Part shown: positions 1-10,601 of the stretch, in pieces
Position numbering within the stretch: the first letter of the stretch is position 1
Layout: the number at the start of each line of letters is the position of its first letter
Assembly: GCA_903813345.2 (NCBI GenBank)
Contig: CAIIXF020000001.1
Location: forward strand, 19,117,915-19,177,914
DNA length: 60,000 nucleotides
Direction: 5' to 3'
Source of the DNA: Owenia fusiformis
Lineage: Eukaryota > Annelida > Polychaeta > Sabellida > Oweniidae
Made by a program: the position numbers and the translations under genes
Notes under the pieces: model-generated
Databases searched by the model: none
What the model was told of the DNA's origin: nothing
Seen by the model: the letters and a program-made list of their open reading frames with translations, nothing else

Positions 1-2253
1 AAAGGGTAAATTTTGCTATAATGCCTTGAAATTGACTTATATTTTTCTGACTTCTCCATTTTCAAGCATAGGCCCAGGAACATGTATAGTTAATTTCAAA
101 TCGAGAAGTTTGTTTCTCTCTGGCTGAGAGAAGAAAAATTTCTTTGGTAGCATCTGGAGAAAAAGTTTGTGAAAAAGCCCAAAATTAATCCTGACAATGA
201 TTATTGCTTGCCAAGAGAAAGGGACTAAACTTAGAGGAAATATAGAATGTCACCCTACTTTTTGGTGATATTGAAGTCATGTCTGCGCTTCACAGTTCAA
301 AATCAACTTCTATAGTAATTTGACACCACCTTCTAATTTGCTTCACTGATTTCTCAAAACAGATTCCCTCAAAATCAGGAAATTGTGATGAGCAGGGAAA
401 TTCTGTAGGTAAATTGCACAGAGCATTGACAATCACGGACATCTAATACGTTCTTCGAATTGCCCTGGAACTATATTTATACCAGGACTGGCATCCAGAT
501 CCAAGTATTTTTTAAGACCGCCGACTCTCGTTGGGCTATTTATCCCTATTGACTCAGTTGTTCATATAAATTTACGTACCTTAGATGCTTTGTAATCGAC
601 GTAGATAGAAAATATTGTTTCCTAAATTGTTCTGGAAAGCGATAATTATAACTAAATGTACTTTGAACAGGTCGACTGACAAAAAAGCCGGGCTTCTGGC
701 ACGTCTCGTTCTCGCTCTCAAACAAAACGTGAAGAACGTGACGTCACTTCCGAATCATAGCATTCAAAATAAGTAGCGTTTAAATCCCAAAACCGTATGT
801 GATATATCGGTGGTCTAGGGGGAGAATCCTTGCTTAGCACGCTGGAGGCCCGGGTTCGAATCCGGTACTCGCTCTTTTGTTTTTTTTCGAGGTCGTTATC
901 TTCATCGTCTAGTTTACGAATACCAAATGTCGATGTGATGTTTTAATTGATAAATACGAATTCCTTACACATTTCGTTATCTTATTGTGAAATAGCAAAC
1001 TAAGAGATATCTTAAGTCGCTAGGAATTAACATAATATTATTTGAAGCGATTTTAGAAAATTTTGAAACCGCCATCTTGGTAATATTGATGACGTGATCA
1101 CCATCGGTCAAGGTCAGGTCAAAAGTCATCCATCTTGCCATTTGCCCGGCGTGTTCTTACCAGTCGACAAAAAACGATGAAATCACGTTGAAAATAAAAT
1201 ATACACTTTAAAATTGAGGCTGATCGAATATGACAAGACTCCATTGAATACAGCTGTGCAATTTACAGTCACCAAGATGAGCTAATTTCGGAGAGATTCG
1301 GGAATTAAAAAAGGTAAGCACTTCCGGTTTCCCAACTTAAAAGTATTTGAAGTCCCAGAATTTCGCCAGAAACATTCTCTCTGACTGTGTTGACAATAGA
1401 CCACTCAGACATTTGATGCCAGCTCAATGCAATTTTATTGGTGATTAAAATGACTAGTGGTGGGACTCGCCACCAAAATCTCTCCTCGAGTAGAATGATA
1501 AATTTGACGAGCGAGTAGAGAATTTTGGCGATTATTTTTTTTTTAAATTGAGAAAATTAGAACACCTGGAAATTCAAGGCATTTGTCACTACTTACATGG
1601 ACTTTTGGTTTAATGACCATTCAATGATGCAGTTCTGGATGGATTGAGTTCTGTTTTGGATGTTTTAGACTCACATTTACCATATATTAGCAATGATATA
1701 AGCCTTTTGGATTTTTTCGACTTTGAAATCCCCACTTCCATTAAAATACATATGCGCATAATCTTGCTTTGTGTCTCGTTGTTGATTGTGGTACAAGTAT
1801 GTGTAAAAAGTGAAATTCTTGCTTAAATCAATAATTTTCACCACAAAATAAACAATTCTTAAAATCTACTCATGCTGCTTATTATTCACTGATAATGGAC
1901 AACTAGTACTACAGTAATAACACCAGATGCAATGTTAATTAATTAGCGACAAAACTTACCAAATGCTCACTAGTGAACTATCACGAAATTCAAGATCAAT
2001 ATGCAGGGAATTCAGATGTCGTCTATTTAGTATTTACATATGAGGAAGTAAAACGAAAGAAGAAGCATGATTTATTGCATTAGAATACAATAGAATACAA
2101 TATTAGACATATTATTGCAAAACAATTACGAGGGACAGTCATTGGTTTCAAATTTCGTGATTATGTTAGACACAGTCTTACCTCTAAGTGCAAAGGCGAA
2201 AGTTCGAGAATTTGAAACAGATTTCAGATTTCCTCTTGAAAATCTTACAAAAC
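1..2253. other. Region with no recognised gene
   Basis: No exon or long reading frame is convincing here. It contains the tRNA-like sequence at 803-874 and an imperfect inverted repeat with arms at about 1466-1490 and 1511-1530 (both carry CGCCA and AAAAT, then CTCT, then CTCG). The 60-codon open frame at 1644-1826 has no recognisable domain. Confidence 0.6.
803..874 (+). pseudogene. Degenerate tRNA-Ala(AGC)-like sequence or tRNA-derived SINE head
   Basis: A box A-like TGGTCTAGGGG (811-821) is followed by an anticodon-loop-like TTAGCAC that would place AGC (Ala), then a box B-like GGTTCGAATCC (853-863). T runs follow from about 874, as in a Pol III terminator. The T stem has two mismatches and the acceptor arms do not pair clearly, so this is more likely a tRNA pseudogene or the head of a SINE than a working tRNA. 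Confidence 0.4.
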
Positions 2254-2424
2254 ACAAGTATTAGAGGCTGACGGTAATTCCGGTTATACGGTTTCGGTAC
2301 GGAATTGAGCATTTACCGGTATTGAAATTATTAACCGGTTAACCGACGATAATCCCCGGGGAAATAAAAGACACGTCGTTTTTTTAACTATTTCGTTTAA
2401 TTTCCACTTTCACGATGCGTACAT

Positions 2425-2793
2425 TTACATAGACATTAAGATGTCCATGTTTGGCAGTTCAGGTGTGATTTCCATGTTTCGCAGTTCAGGTGTTGTAGCT
2501 TCATGCTGAGGCTCAGATTTGGTTGTAGTTATGTTTGGCAGTTCCGGTGTAGTTGTAGTGTCAACGTCAGATCCAGAAACTGAATTATGTTTGTAATAGT
2601 CATTTACGAACAACAAGGCATTGACAACCTCAGGTTGAAATCGTGCCCGTTTGAAAGTGATGGTGTTGCCAGCTGCACTGAACTGGCGTTCACTTGACAC
2701 GGATGACGCAGGAATAGCATGATATGTTTCAGCCAAACTCGCCACATCAGGATATTTTCCTCCGTTCACTTTCCAGAACTCAAGACAGTCAAT
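2425..2793 (-). pseudogene. hAT transposase C-terminal dimerisation domain fragment
   Basis: The minus-strand frame shows the hATC signature: a YPDVASLAETY segment, then IPASSVSSERQFSAAG, a conserved Arg region, and a VVNALLFVNDY-like end. In hAT transposases this C-terminal domain mediates dimerisation. The catalytic part is missing. The frame is cut by the LINE at 2793. Across the LINE the same frame resumes at 8813 and stays open to a stop at 8864-8862, which supports the LINE having landed inside this remnant. A low-complexity Thr/Pro/Glu-rich tail with repeated ELPNM or ELRNM blocks ends the frame. Confidence 0.8.
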
Positions 2794-2818
2794 TTTTTTT
2801 TTTTAACATATTATTTAT
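2794..2818 (-). terminator. LINE 3' end: AATAAA signal and poly(A) tail
   Basis: On the minus strand AATAAA lies at 2818-2813, about 10 nt before an A run at 2804-2793. The A run abuts the 3' copy of the target duplication, as expected for target-primed reverse transcription of a polyadenylated RNA. Confidence 0.75.
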
Positions 2819-2991
2819 TTCCTTCATAATCAAAAAATACACAAAATATCTACTACCAATCGCCATAGGCATTCTAGGTAGTTTAAATTACAATAGAGGA
2901 TTAATTACAGTAATCATAGATGGTTTATTGGTAATGTGAGAGGTTGGGAGGGAGGGGGGGGGGTTGTCACAAGATACAAATGAGAAAAACA

Positions 2992-5900
2992 TTAATTTGA
3001 TGGAAACTTATAACAGGCCTGTACAAATTGCATCACTATATCTATCAGGATTTTCTGAGAATCAATAGTGAGTTCATTTTCATAAATTAAGTATTTGACC
3101 TGTTCTGTCTTACTAGAAATAAGTTGAGTATCAAACAATAAATTTTGTTCACGAAGTGCAGTCATCATTTTATTACGTTCATGGGTATGGCGAGGGCAGG
3201 TTAGAATGAAATGCTTTGTATCTTCAGTAGAGCCGCAGAGGCATTTGTTGTCAATTATTCCAGTAAAATTATGAGTAAAGAAATGGTCTTTAAGGGCAAA
3301 ATCAACTCGAAGCCTATTTAGCAGTTTTTCGTTGGTTCTACTTAAATTTAGTTTTGTAGTTGGTATAAAGTTTGAAATAGGGATAAATATCTGTTTAATA
3401 GAGCTTTTGAATCTAGAAATGGTTTGAATTTCACGAAAAGTCTGGCTTAGCTGGTTCCAATCATTTATAAGTTTTAAAACTGGTGCTTTGGAGAGTCTCA
3501 TTGAAATATTTCTTGGGCAGGAAAAGGGTAAAGAGTGTCTTAAAATTCTAGTTGCTTGGTTGCGATGTTGGTCAAAAAGACTATGGACATAATAAGGCAC
3601 TTCCTTTCTTACAATTTTGAACATCAGTCTTAGATTTTTTTCGTGTCTTTTGTCAGTAAGCGATTTCCACTGTAAACATTTTAAAGTTTTTGAGGTGTTA
3701 GAGCCATGCAGTACCCCAGCACATATAACAGCAGCTTGGTAGTGGATTTTATCAAGCTTTGACAAGGCCGCCAAGGATGACGATCCGTAAATGGAGCTAC
3801 AATAGTCAAAATGAGACGCCAAATATGAATTATACATTATTTCAAGATGGTGCGACTGTATTTTGTTTGATATGAGCTTCAAAGGATTTAACAGCTTTTG
3901 AACTTTATTAGACAGATAGTTTATATGATCATTAAAAGTCAAATTCTCATCTAAGATGAAACCCAGGTGCTTATGTGATTGCTTTTGGGGGATCATTTCA
4001 CCATCAAAGTAAAGCGGAGACATTTGAATATTTTTTTGACGGGTTGAGCGAAAAACTAAATGAGCACTTTTAGATGCTTTAAATTTCAATTGCCAGGTTC
4101 TAGACCATGCACTTAAAAGATTTAGGTCATTTTGGAGTTGGCCAGTTTGATTACCAGAAGGGTGAAAGAAAGAGTATAAGGAGGTATCATCTGCATAGAT
4201 AAAAGTTTTCGAGGTCAGAGTGTCAGGGAGGTCATTTATGTATATCAGAAACATCAGGGGTCCGATTATGGAGCCCTGAGGCACACCGGAGTTTATGAAG
4301 TGGTCAGGAGAGAAGTTTGATGTGTGATCATCTACAGTGACACAGACTTTTCGATTTTCTAAGTAAGAAGAGCAGAGGTCGGCTAATTTACCTTGAATTC
4401 CATATGATTTCATCTTGTGAATGAGTAAGTTATGCGGTACAGTATCAAAAGCAGACGCCACGTCTAAATAAACAGAATTAACACAGTTACCTTTTTCCAT
4501 TTCGTTAAAGATATAGTCAGTTATTGCTAAAAGTTGTAGCTCAGTGTTGTGTCCTGGAAGAAATCCAGATTGAAATTGATAAAGAAGGTTATTTTCAAGT
4601 AGATGCGTTAAAATGCGATTATGCACAACTTTTTCAAAAATTTTGGAAAAAGTGCTTAGCAAAGTAATCGGTCTATAATTCTCAACTTGAGATCTATCAG
4701 ACTTCTTATAAATTGGAGAAATGTTTCCAAGTTTCCAGCAACTAGGAAATTGGCCACATGCAAAAATCATGTTAAACAATTTTGATAACTGGAAGGATAA
4801 TGCTTCCTGGGCTATTTTTGTCATTCTGTTATTAATTTTGTCAAGACCACAGGCTTTATCACGATCAAAGGACTGGATTATTTGAAGAATTTCATCTGGA
4901 TTGGTAGATAAATGGTCAATTGATATTCCAGTTCTATTTGGAAAATGTGGAAGTGCATCGTTATCCACTTGGTTTAAATTATGATATTTTGAAGAAAAAA
5001 AGTTAAGGAAACACTCAGCTTTTTCACCCTCAGTTGTAGCTATGTGATCTGAAAAATTGCACTTCAAACTAGGGAGTAAAGCATGAAAAGTTCTGGATAG
5101 AAAAGAATTGACTATGTTCCAGTACTGTTTTCCTTTACAGGTTGATTCATTAATCTGTTTTACAATATTTTCCTGGTAATTTAATTTTGCCTCTTTTATT
5201 AAGGATTTGACCTTTTCAGCTTGAGCAGTGTAGTTGTCAAAAATAGTTGTGTCATTTTTTGATTTGGTTTTCCGATAAAGTCGTTCTTTCTTATTGATTT
5301 CGCGTTTAATTTTTGAGTTCATCCAAGGTTGATCATTTGCATTTAAAATTGTTGTTTTTTGAGGAATGTATTTTGAAAATATGTCAAAAATATGACAAGA
5401 AAAGCTTTCAGTTGTAACATTAATGTCTCTATTACTCTGATTATATAGTTCAGTCAGGTCAAAATTACGAATGTTGGAATTTATACCCTCAATATCAGCC
5501 TGGTCATATTTCCAAATGGTTTTCTTTAATTTGTGTCTCTTACTGAGTTTTAACAGAAGAGTGGTCAAAATAGTAGAGTGGTCAGTATTACCAATAGGGT
5601 CAGAAACAACCAATTCCCTTACAAGAAAAGGCTTGTTTGTAATAGAAAGGTCAATGCAGGTTCTTGAGTTTCTTGTTATTCTGGAAGGCTCTTTTACTAA
5701 CTGGATAAGATTTAAGTTGGATAAAATAGAGTCAAGTTTATTGCCTCTCGAGTCAGTAGTACCTTCAGGCCACCATTTTTGATGCTTGGAATTGAAATCA
5801 CCGTTTATAATTAGGTGGTCACATTTTATCTTGGATGCTTTGGAGAGATTTTCCCTTAGATGGTCAAAATAAACATTTTCCTCATTTACATTCATACTAG

Positions 5901-6702
5901 GAGAGCGATAATGTACACCAAATAGTATTGAAGTATTTCTAACTTTGATATTAACCCAAAGACTGTTATCAGTATTCAAATCCGGCATGGGAATGTAGGT
6001 AAGGTCAGATTTAATGTATATCATGAGCCCTCTACCCCCTTGATGATAAAGGGGAGAGTGATAGTCAGGAAGTAAGTAGTTTTCAGAAATAATCTTGTCA
6101 TTCAAATTGCCTACTTCACAGAGTCCAGCTACCGATACCCCATGTTTTCTTAATCTATGTTTAAAACTTTCAAACCTGATACCTTCCCCACTGCTTATGC
6201 TGTTAATGTTTGAGAAAAGGAACTTGAGATCATGCTGCATGGTACATGTAGAGTGAGGACCAGGATGAGTTTCAATGTCGCCGGCCTGCAAGATTAAATC
6301 ACTTTGGTCAAAAATGTAGACTGAAGTTTGAAAAATCAAGACAGTGAGTGTGAAATTGTCAAAAATATTTGCATATTTTACATTGCCTATAAGCTTCATA
6401 AGCATTTGCATTGACATAAATAATGTAACAAACATGACTGTTAACAAGTAGATTATGACCACAATAGCCATGAGCCTAGTTAATTCATTAAAGAGTTTAT
6501 TGTAATTATTTGTCAAATCAATGCAGGAAATTATATCTAAGGTGAGTAGAATAAGGTATATAAGTATTAAGACTGTTACAAAACTTGGACTTGACATTTG
6601 CCTCTTAGTACCATTGTTTTTGATTCTCAAACCTGGTATTTTGATTCTCGAGTTAAAAATTCCAATTCTGCTTCGCCACGACTGAATGTCGACTGCACCC
6701 AT
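2992..6702 (-). CDS. LINE ORF2: endonuclease and reverse transcriptase with 2A-like motif
   Basis: This 1236-residue protein would nick the genomic target and reverse transcribe the element RNA. Residues 40-135 hold three hydrophobic segments. A 2A-like GDIETHPGP follows at 141-149. The APE-type endonuclease spans about 158-385, with SNINS (164-168), Glu196, NGDFNSKH (300-307), Asp351 and NTDHS (372-376). The reverse transcriptase spans about 610-900, with LDVASAFDTVPH (746-757), GVPQGSIIGP (806-815) and the catalytic YADD (836-839). A Cys-His cluster CxCG..H..C lies at 1154-1169. No stop or frameshift interrupts it. Its ATG overlaps the stop of an upstream small frame as TAATG. The length fits a complete ORF2, and all catalytic signature residues are visible. 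Confidence 0.93.
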   Translation of the reverse strand: MGAVDIQSWRSRIGIFNSRIKIPGLRIKNNGTKRQMSSPSFVTVLILIYLILLTLDIISCIDLTNNYNKLFNELTRLMAIVVIIYLLTVMFVTLFMSMQMLMKLIGNVKYANIFDNFTLTVLIFQTSVYIFDQSDLILQAGDIETHPGPHSTCTMQHDLKFLFSNINSISSGEGIRFESFKHRLRKHGVSVAGLCEVGNLNDKIISENYLLPDYHSPLYHQGGRGLMIYIKSDLTYIPMPDLNTDNSLWVNIKVRNTSILFGVHYRSPSMNVNEENVYFDHLRENLSKASKIKCDHLIINGDFNSKHQKWWPEGTTDSRGNKLDSILSNLNLIQLVKEPSRITRNSRTCIDLSITNKPFLVRELVVSDPIGNTDHSTILTTLLLKLSKRHKLKKTIWKYDQADIEGINSNIRNFDLTELYNQSNRDINVTTESFSCHIFDIFSKYIPQKTTILNANDQPWMNSKIKREINKKERLYRKTKSKNDTTIFDNYTAQAEKVKSLIKEAKLNYQENIVKQINESTCKGKQYWNIVNSFLSRTFHALLPSLKCNFSDHIATTEGEKAECFLNFFSSKYHNLNQVDNDALPHFPNRTGISIDHLSTNPDEILQIIQSFDRDKACGLDKINNRMTKIAQEALSFQLSKLFNMIFACGQFPSCWKLGNISPIYKKSDRSQVENYRPITLLSTFSKIFEKVVHNRILTHLLENNLLYQFQSGFLPGHNTELQLLAITDYIFNEMEKGNCVNSVYLDVASAFDTVPHNLLIHKMKSYGIQGKLADLCSSYLENRKVCVTVDDHTSNFSPDHFINSGVPQGSIIGPLMFLIYINDLPDTLTSKTFIYADDTSLYSFFHPSGNQTGQLQNDLNLLSAWSRTWQLKFKASKSAHLVFRSTRQKNIQMSPLYFDGEMIPQKQSHKHLGFILDENLTFNDHINYLSNKVQKLLNPLKLISNKIQSHHLEIMYNSYLASHFDYCSSIYGSSSLAALSKLDKIHYQAAVICAGVLHGSNTSKTLKCLQWKSLTDKRHEKNLRLMFKIVRKEVPYYVHSLFDQHRNQATRILRHSLPFSCPRNISMRLSKAPVLKLINDWNQLSQTFREIQTISRFKSSIKQIFIPISNFIPTTKLNLSRTNEKLLNRLRVDFALKDHFFTHNFTGIIDNKCLCGSTEDTKHFILTCPRHTHERNKMMTALREQNLLFDTQLISSKTEQVKYLIYENELTIDSQKILIDIVMQFVQACYKFPSN

Positions 6703-7025
6703 TAACCTATGCCTGACTTGACTGCACTGTTGGTTAACTGAAAGGTATATATGCTAGTAACAAATGGTAAAAAGCTAAGTAAACAGTATTTAGAAATGTA
6801 AAAGTAATCCCCATCCCCAACCCAACCTCTATGATTGATAATTTCCAAAAGTATGCACACATGTAGTGTGTGCATGACAATAAGGAATATGGGTACATTA
6901 CACATGGTGTTATGCAACAAAGGTTTTTTGATGCAAAGATATAGGAAGTACAACTCAGTTATGGAATCATAATTACAGTAGCAAAGTACCAATTTCAGGA
7001 TAAAAAGTAGCCTGGTAGCCAGCAA
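6702..7025 (-). CDS. Small hydrophobic open frame overlapping the ORF2 start
   Basis: A 107-codon frame of hydrophobic, Cys-containing sequence with no family that I recognise. Its TAA (6704-6702) shares one A with the ORF2 ATG (6702-6700), giving TAATG. In some LINEs, SART1 of silkworm being the known case, such an overlap supports termination-reinitiation between ORF1 and ORF2. Here it could serve the same purpose, or it could be a chance frame in the inter-ORF spacer. ORF1 ends about 660 nt further upstream, so this frame would be a third, unexplained one. Confidence 0.3.
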   Translation of the reverse strand: MLATRLLFILKLVLCYCNYDSITELYFLYLCIKKPLLHNTMCNVPIFLIVMHTLHVCILLEIINHRGWVGDGDYFYISKYCLLSFLPFVTSIYTFQLTNSAVKSGIG

Positions 7026-7685
7026 AATGGACTACATGACACATGAAATACAATGGGCAGCAATATTAAAACAAAAACAAAAACAGTAATACATGGCAAC
7101 AATACAAAACTTGCTTGCGATTCATCATAATCATAGTATATGCTTGCAAGCTACTATAACATTTATACATTACAGTATATAGACTCTAATAGAGTAATAC
7201 ATACTGGAGAAAAATAAATCTAAATAGTAAAATGTTAGTCAGGCTCGTATATAAAATTCGAAAAACGAACTTCTCCAGTAGTTCTATTTACAAAGGTGTT
7301 CGTTGAGAACATCATTATATACAGAAGGAAAAAGAACTCACCGTGTTTTTAGATTCAAAAGACAGAAACGTGAAATATAAATTTGATAAAAGCACACTTC
7401 CGGTTTCCGGAAGGTCAAATAGTCACGTGACAGAGAGATGTAAACAAAACAACTGGAGAAAATCGTCAAGTTTAGCACGAGCAGCAGCTCATTAAGACGT
7501 TCATTTGTCAGTGAGGAAAGTTATGTTCGGTTATTTTAGGAATCTATATTGATAGTTTATACACTGATGTTACTTTCTGCATGGTGACCAGCGTTTTCTA
7601 TAACTTAAATCAACAAGGGTAACAGTGGTGAGTGAGGGAATGTTCACGAGAAAGTTATGGCAATCGTCCAAGCACACCAAGGTAA
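7026..7685 (-). other. LINE inter-ORF spacer
   Basis: About 660 nt separate the ORF1 stop from the small frame. No domain is visible. The stretch contains a TTCCGG-rich palindromic patch near 7386-7402 and a 10-bp palindrome GTCACGTGAC at 7422-7431. The spacer is unusually long for a two-ORF LINE, and its purpose is not evident. Confidence 0.5.
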
Positions 7686-8651
7686 TTAAGACCTGGCAAT
7701 GACAGAGTCAATGTTATCGTTGATTGAGAATACTTTGATTGTACCAGATTTGAGTTTACCATACACTTTCATGTTATTGTACCATGCTTGATCAATATCG
7801 TTGTGCTGCTTGACATCTTTCAGTAGTACTCTGTTTCTCGGACTGAGATCATGGTAAATTCTCACATTGGTGCCTTTTAGGTGGCGCTTGTTTGACATTA
7901 CTTTGTCCTTAACAAGTCGGTCAAAGAATTTGGCTATGATTTGTCGTGGCTTCCCATCTCTTCCAGGCAAACGGTGGGCAATTTCAATGTGATCAGGTTC
8001 AATCATAGCTCCTGCAGGCAGGTGATCATTTAGGGTTTTACAGAGAGTGTCAATACACTTTTCAACAGACTCATTTTTGTCATCAGCGATCCCAACGGCA
8101 CGTAATGTGGATTTCCTGCTGTATTGAGCATTATGATTTACCTCAAGGGCTAGCTGATCTTGCTTAACAGTCATATCAGTATGGGATTTCTCCAATATCA
8201 TGATTCTGGACTTCAGAGTGTCATTTTCTTCACGAAGTTGTTTTAGATCAGTAGATAGCTTTATCGTGGATTTTTCAATTTCATGCTTCACCATATCACG
8301 GATTTGAGACATTATCTGGGTGTTATTTTCATTAAGTAATGTTCTCATAACGGTAGTAAGAGAGAGGATAGTTACCGGTTGCTCAGAATCCATATCATGT
8401 GGATCGTCTGTGGTGCATGTACCTGAGGATGCTTCACCGAGAGCTTTCTCAAAAACGTCATCGTACGGTACTGGCGAAGTTTCACTGTCCTTACTTGGGA
8501 ACCCCGCTTCACGTCTATTTCGCTTCACGGGTATAGTTATCGAGGATGGCTTATCAAAGTCCTGTGCAAGTTGTCCACCATCTTGGTTTTTATCAGCACG
8601 AATTTTGACGAAGTCAGTAATCGCCGGTTGGTTGTCCTGTAGTTTGGACAT
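7686..8651 (-). CDS. LINE ORF1 nucleic-acid-binding protein
   Basis: A 321-residue protein with the plan of an L1-like ORF1p: an acidic and low-complexity N-terminus (1-100), a predicted coiled coil at about 105-175 rich in Leu/Ile heptads, and then an RRM-like and C-terminal region with SRKSTLRAVGI (178-188), IEIAHRLPG (222-230) and IIAKFFDRLVKDKVM (238-252). Such proteins trimerise through the coiled coil and coat the element RNA as chaperones. The start ATG at 8651 lies about 150 nt inside the 5' end of the element, leaving a short 5'UTR. No CCHC zinc knuckle is seen. The frame is intact. Confidence 0.85.
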   Translation of the reverse strand: MSKLQDNQPAITDFVKIRADKNQDGGQLAQDFDKPSSITIPVKRNRREAGFPSKDSETSPVPYDDVFEKALGEASSGTCTTDDPHDMDSEQPVTILSLTTVMRTLLNENNTQIMSQIRDMVKHEIEKSTIKLSTDLKQLREENDTLKSRIMILEKSHTDMTVKQDQLALEVNHNAQYSRKSTLRAVGIADDKNESVEKCIDTLCKTLNDHLPAGAMIEPDHIEIAHRLPGRDGKPRQIIAKFFDRLVKDKVMSNKRHLKGTNVRIYHDLSPRNRVLLKDVKQHNDIDQAWYNNMKVYGKLKSGTIKVFSINDNIDSVIARS

Positions 8652-9173
8652 GGTCTCAACTAATCCGCTGTATATCGTCTATAGATATTTATAAATGTTT
8701 TAGATTACGATAAATCGGCACAAATGTAGATATTATCACGTAAACTGAGTAATTACTCCTAGTCTTTTACAACGTGTTATTTGTTCTTGGCGCCATCTAT
8801 CAAGACAGTCAATAAAATCTATTTTACCTACCCCACCCCCATGTATACTGCACGTCGCTTGCTATTGATACAGTTGAGAAATGGTTTGAAATGTGTAATA
8901 CTGGCATTTAATTTAAAACTAAAAATACATCTTGATTCGTAAGATAGTTACATTCTATTTCGTGAAGTTCATCAGTATGGGTTCAAATCGATCTTGCACC
9001 ATGTATGCATATAGACTTGAGAAGCTACGAAGAGAGTTCGGAACAAAGTGGGGGTGGCAGCGCATTGGCATTTTATCTTACATATCTTTACCGGTATTTC
9101 GGTAACGGTACGGTTATTAGCGTGACGGTTACCGGTACTGGTTTTCAGTACCGTTGCGACCTCTAACAAGTAT

Positions 9174-10601
9174 CTGACAACAAACAAGCGGAGTCTTTGG
9201 GTGTTTAGGTGGGTGAAGAATATGAGATGACTGGAAAAATCATGTTTTCTGCGAAATTCTGTGCCAAAACAAAAATTCTGCAAAAAATGAAAATGAAAAT
9301 TTTCTGCGGTTTTTCTGCGGCGAAGCGGAATCACGGAATACTAGTATGAGTGGTTGCTGTTCTCTGATTATATTGCATAGAGCAATATCTTGAGTATGTA
9401 ATTATTGTCATGTTAAGGCAGTATAGTTATTACATCTTCAATCCCTCTACCTCATCATGGAATAATCCCTTGTCTCTTCTACCAAAAATTACTTTTTTTT
9501 GAATTAAGAATTACTTTGGACCTGAAAATTTTTGCATGTGAGATATTTTCCTGAGTATGTATCTTATATTTTGCAAAATTAAAATTTTGGGAAATAAAAT
9601 ATATACGAAAATAAATAGCAGGGAAGAGCTTGATGTAATATTATCAAAAATGAATAGATCAGAACATAAAAAATCTATAATGGAACATCTTGAGGTTTAT
9701 TAGGGACTCAAACAAAGGGATGCAAAGTGTGTATAATAACCATGTTAGAGTAGGACAAGGTAGTTACAGTTTCACCACCAGGTGGCTAATTCAGGGCAGA
9801 TAACATCTGGCAGGGTATTAGAAAGTTCCCTTAAACTTGAACATTCATCAGTTTTAGTGGTTCAACTTTCATATTACCCTTATGTAACTGATAGTTATAC
9901 AAGTTAGAATATGTCCAGTAAAAGAAAATATTATCTGTCGAATATAAGAAAGATATTTCACTTTTTGTGATTTTATAACGGGGGATCTCCCTGACCTTGA
10001 AGTCACATATTCAAAGAAAAGGTTTTTTTTTCAAAGTAGATAAGTAGATAAACACTTTTTAAAACCACTTTTCTCGATGTAATTTTATGTGTAGATTTCA
10101 AATCACTTTGACTGAATTTTGACTTTTTTACAACGTAAACCAAGATTATCTCTACTTACATCTGGTCTATTGTTATTGATATAGACCCAAACCATGATCT
10201 AAATTGACATCATTATTAACTATTTGTCAAAGAATCATGAATATCTGTTTTTATGAAAAATTGGGTATAAATCTGAAAATCATATAAAATATGATCTGAT
10301 TATGAAAGTAGGTGAAATCACAAAATTTAATCATGCAAACTATTTTAGATTAACAGTAATGCATAGATATGAGTAAGTCTTTAAGACCCTTAAAGGCCAA
10401 CCTGCCAAGTTAAGTATGTCCAAAGCAGTCAGCTTCAGTGAACTTCATTCTATTCTCATAAATTTTCTGTCAGAATGAATGAATGATCACCTGTCAATTC
10501 TGCTCGCCTTCTTAAATTCTTGTTATTAACAAGCATATGCGATTTCTGCTTTCAGGTCTACAGCTCAAAAGGGGTGGCTGGAGACGAAAACAATTCCAGA
10601 A
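9174..10601 (+). other. 5' flank of MIB2, possible 5'UTR exon at 10556-10601
   Basis: AT-rich DNA with no convincing frame. A pyrimidine stretch ending in CAG (10555) precedes the first MIB2 coding exon, so 10556-10601 may be 5'UTR of a spliced exon whose upstream partner is not identified. The frame upstream of the ATG is open to 10557, so an N-terminal extension from an earlier exon cannot be excluded. I found no TATA box or CpG-rich promoter. Confidence 0.4.

Larger units (their letters stand above)
2794..8799 (-). mobile_element. Full-length non-LTR retrotransposon (LINE), two ORFs, poly(A) tail
   Basis: The element is on the minus strand. It is flanked by TCAAGACAGTCAAT at 2780-2793 and again at 8800-8813, a 13-14-bp target site duplication. 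Its 3' end is a 12-nt A tail (T run at 2793-2804). It carries an ORF1 with coiled coil and an ORF2 with endonuclease and reverse transcriptase, both uninterrupted. Perfect target duplications and open frames suggest a young insertion. The clade is uncertain: an N-terminal 2A-like motif is known in CR1/L2/Crack-type elements, but the poly(A) tail is less typical of those. Confidence 0.9.
2262..9165 (-). mobile_element. hAT-type DNA transposon remnant, split by a LINE
   Basis: The outer ends are inverted: the left begins TAGAGGCTGACGGTA and the right, read on the minus strand, begins TAGAGGTCGCAACGGTA. They are flanked by a perfect 8-bp direct repeat ACAAGTAT at 2254-2261 and 9166-9173, the target duplication size typical of hAT elements. 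Both subterminal regions are dense in ACCGGT or CGGTA motifs. Without the LINE the element is about 0.9 kb and retains only the transposase C-terminus, so it is a deletion derivative that cannot move by itself. The minus-strand hATC frame sets the orientation. Confidence 0.85.

Noticed and set aside
1644-1826. 60-codon frame upstream of the hAT element
   Set aside because: Short, no domain, no splice or promoter support.
7422-7431. GTCACGTGAC palindrome as a regulatory E-box
   Set aside because: A single 10-bp site inside the LINE spacer; no further support.
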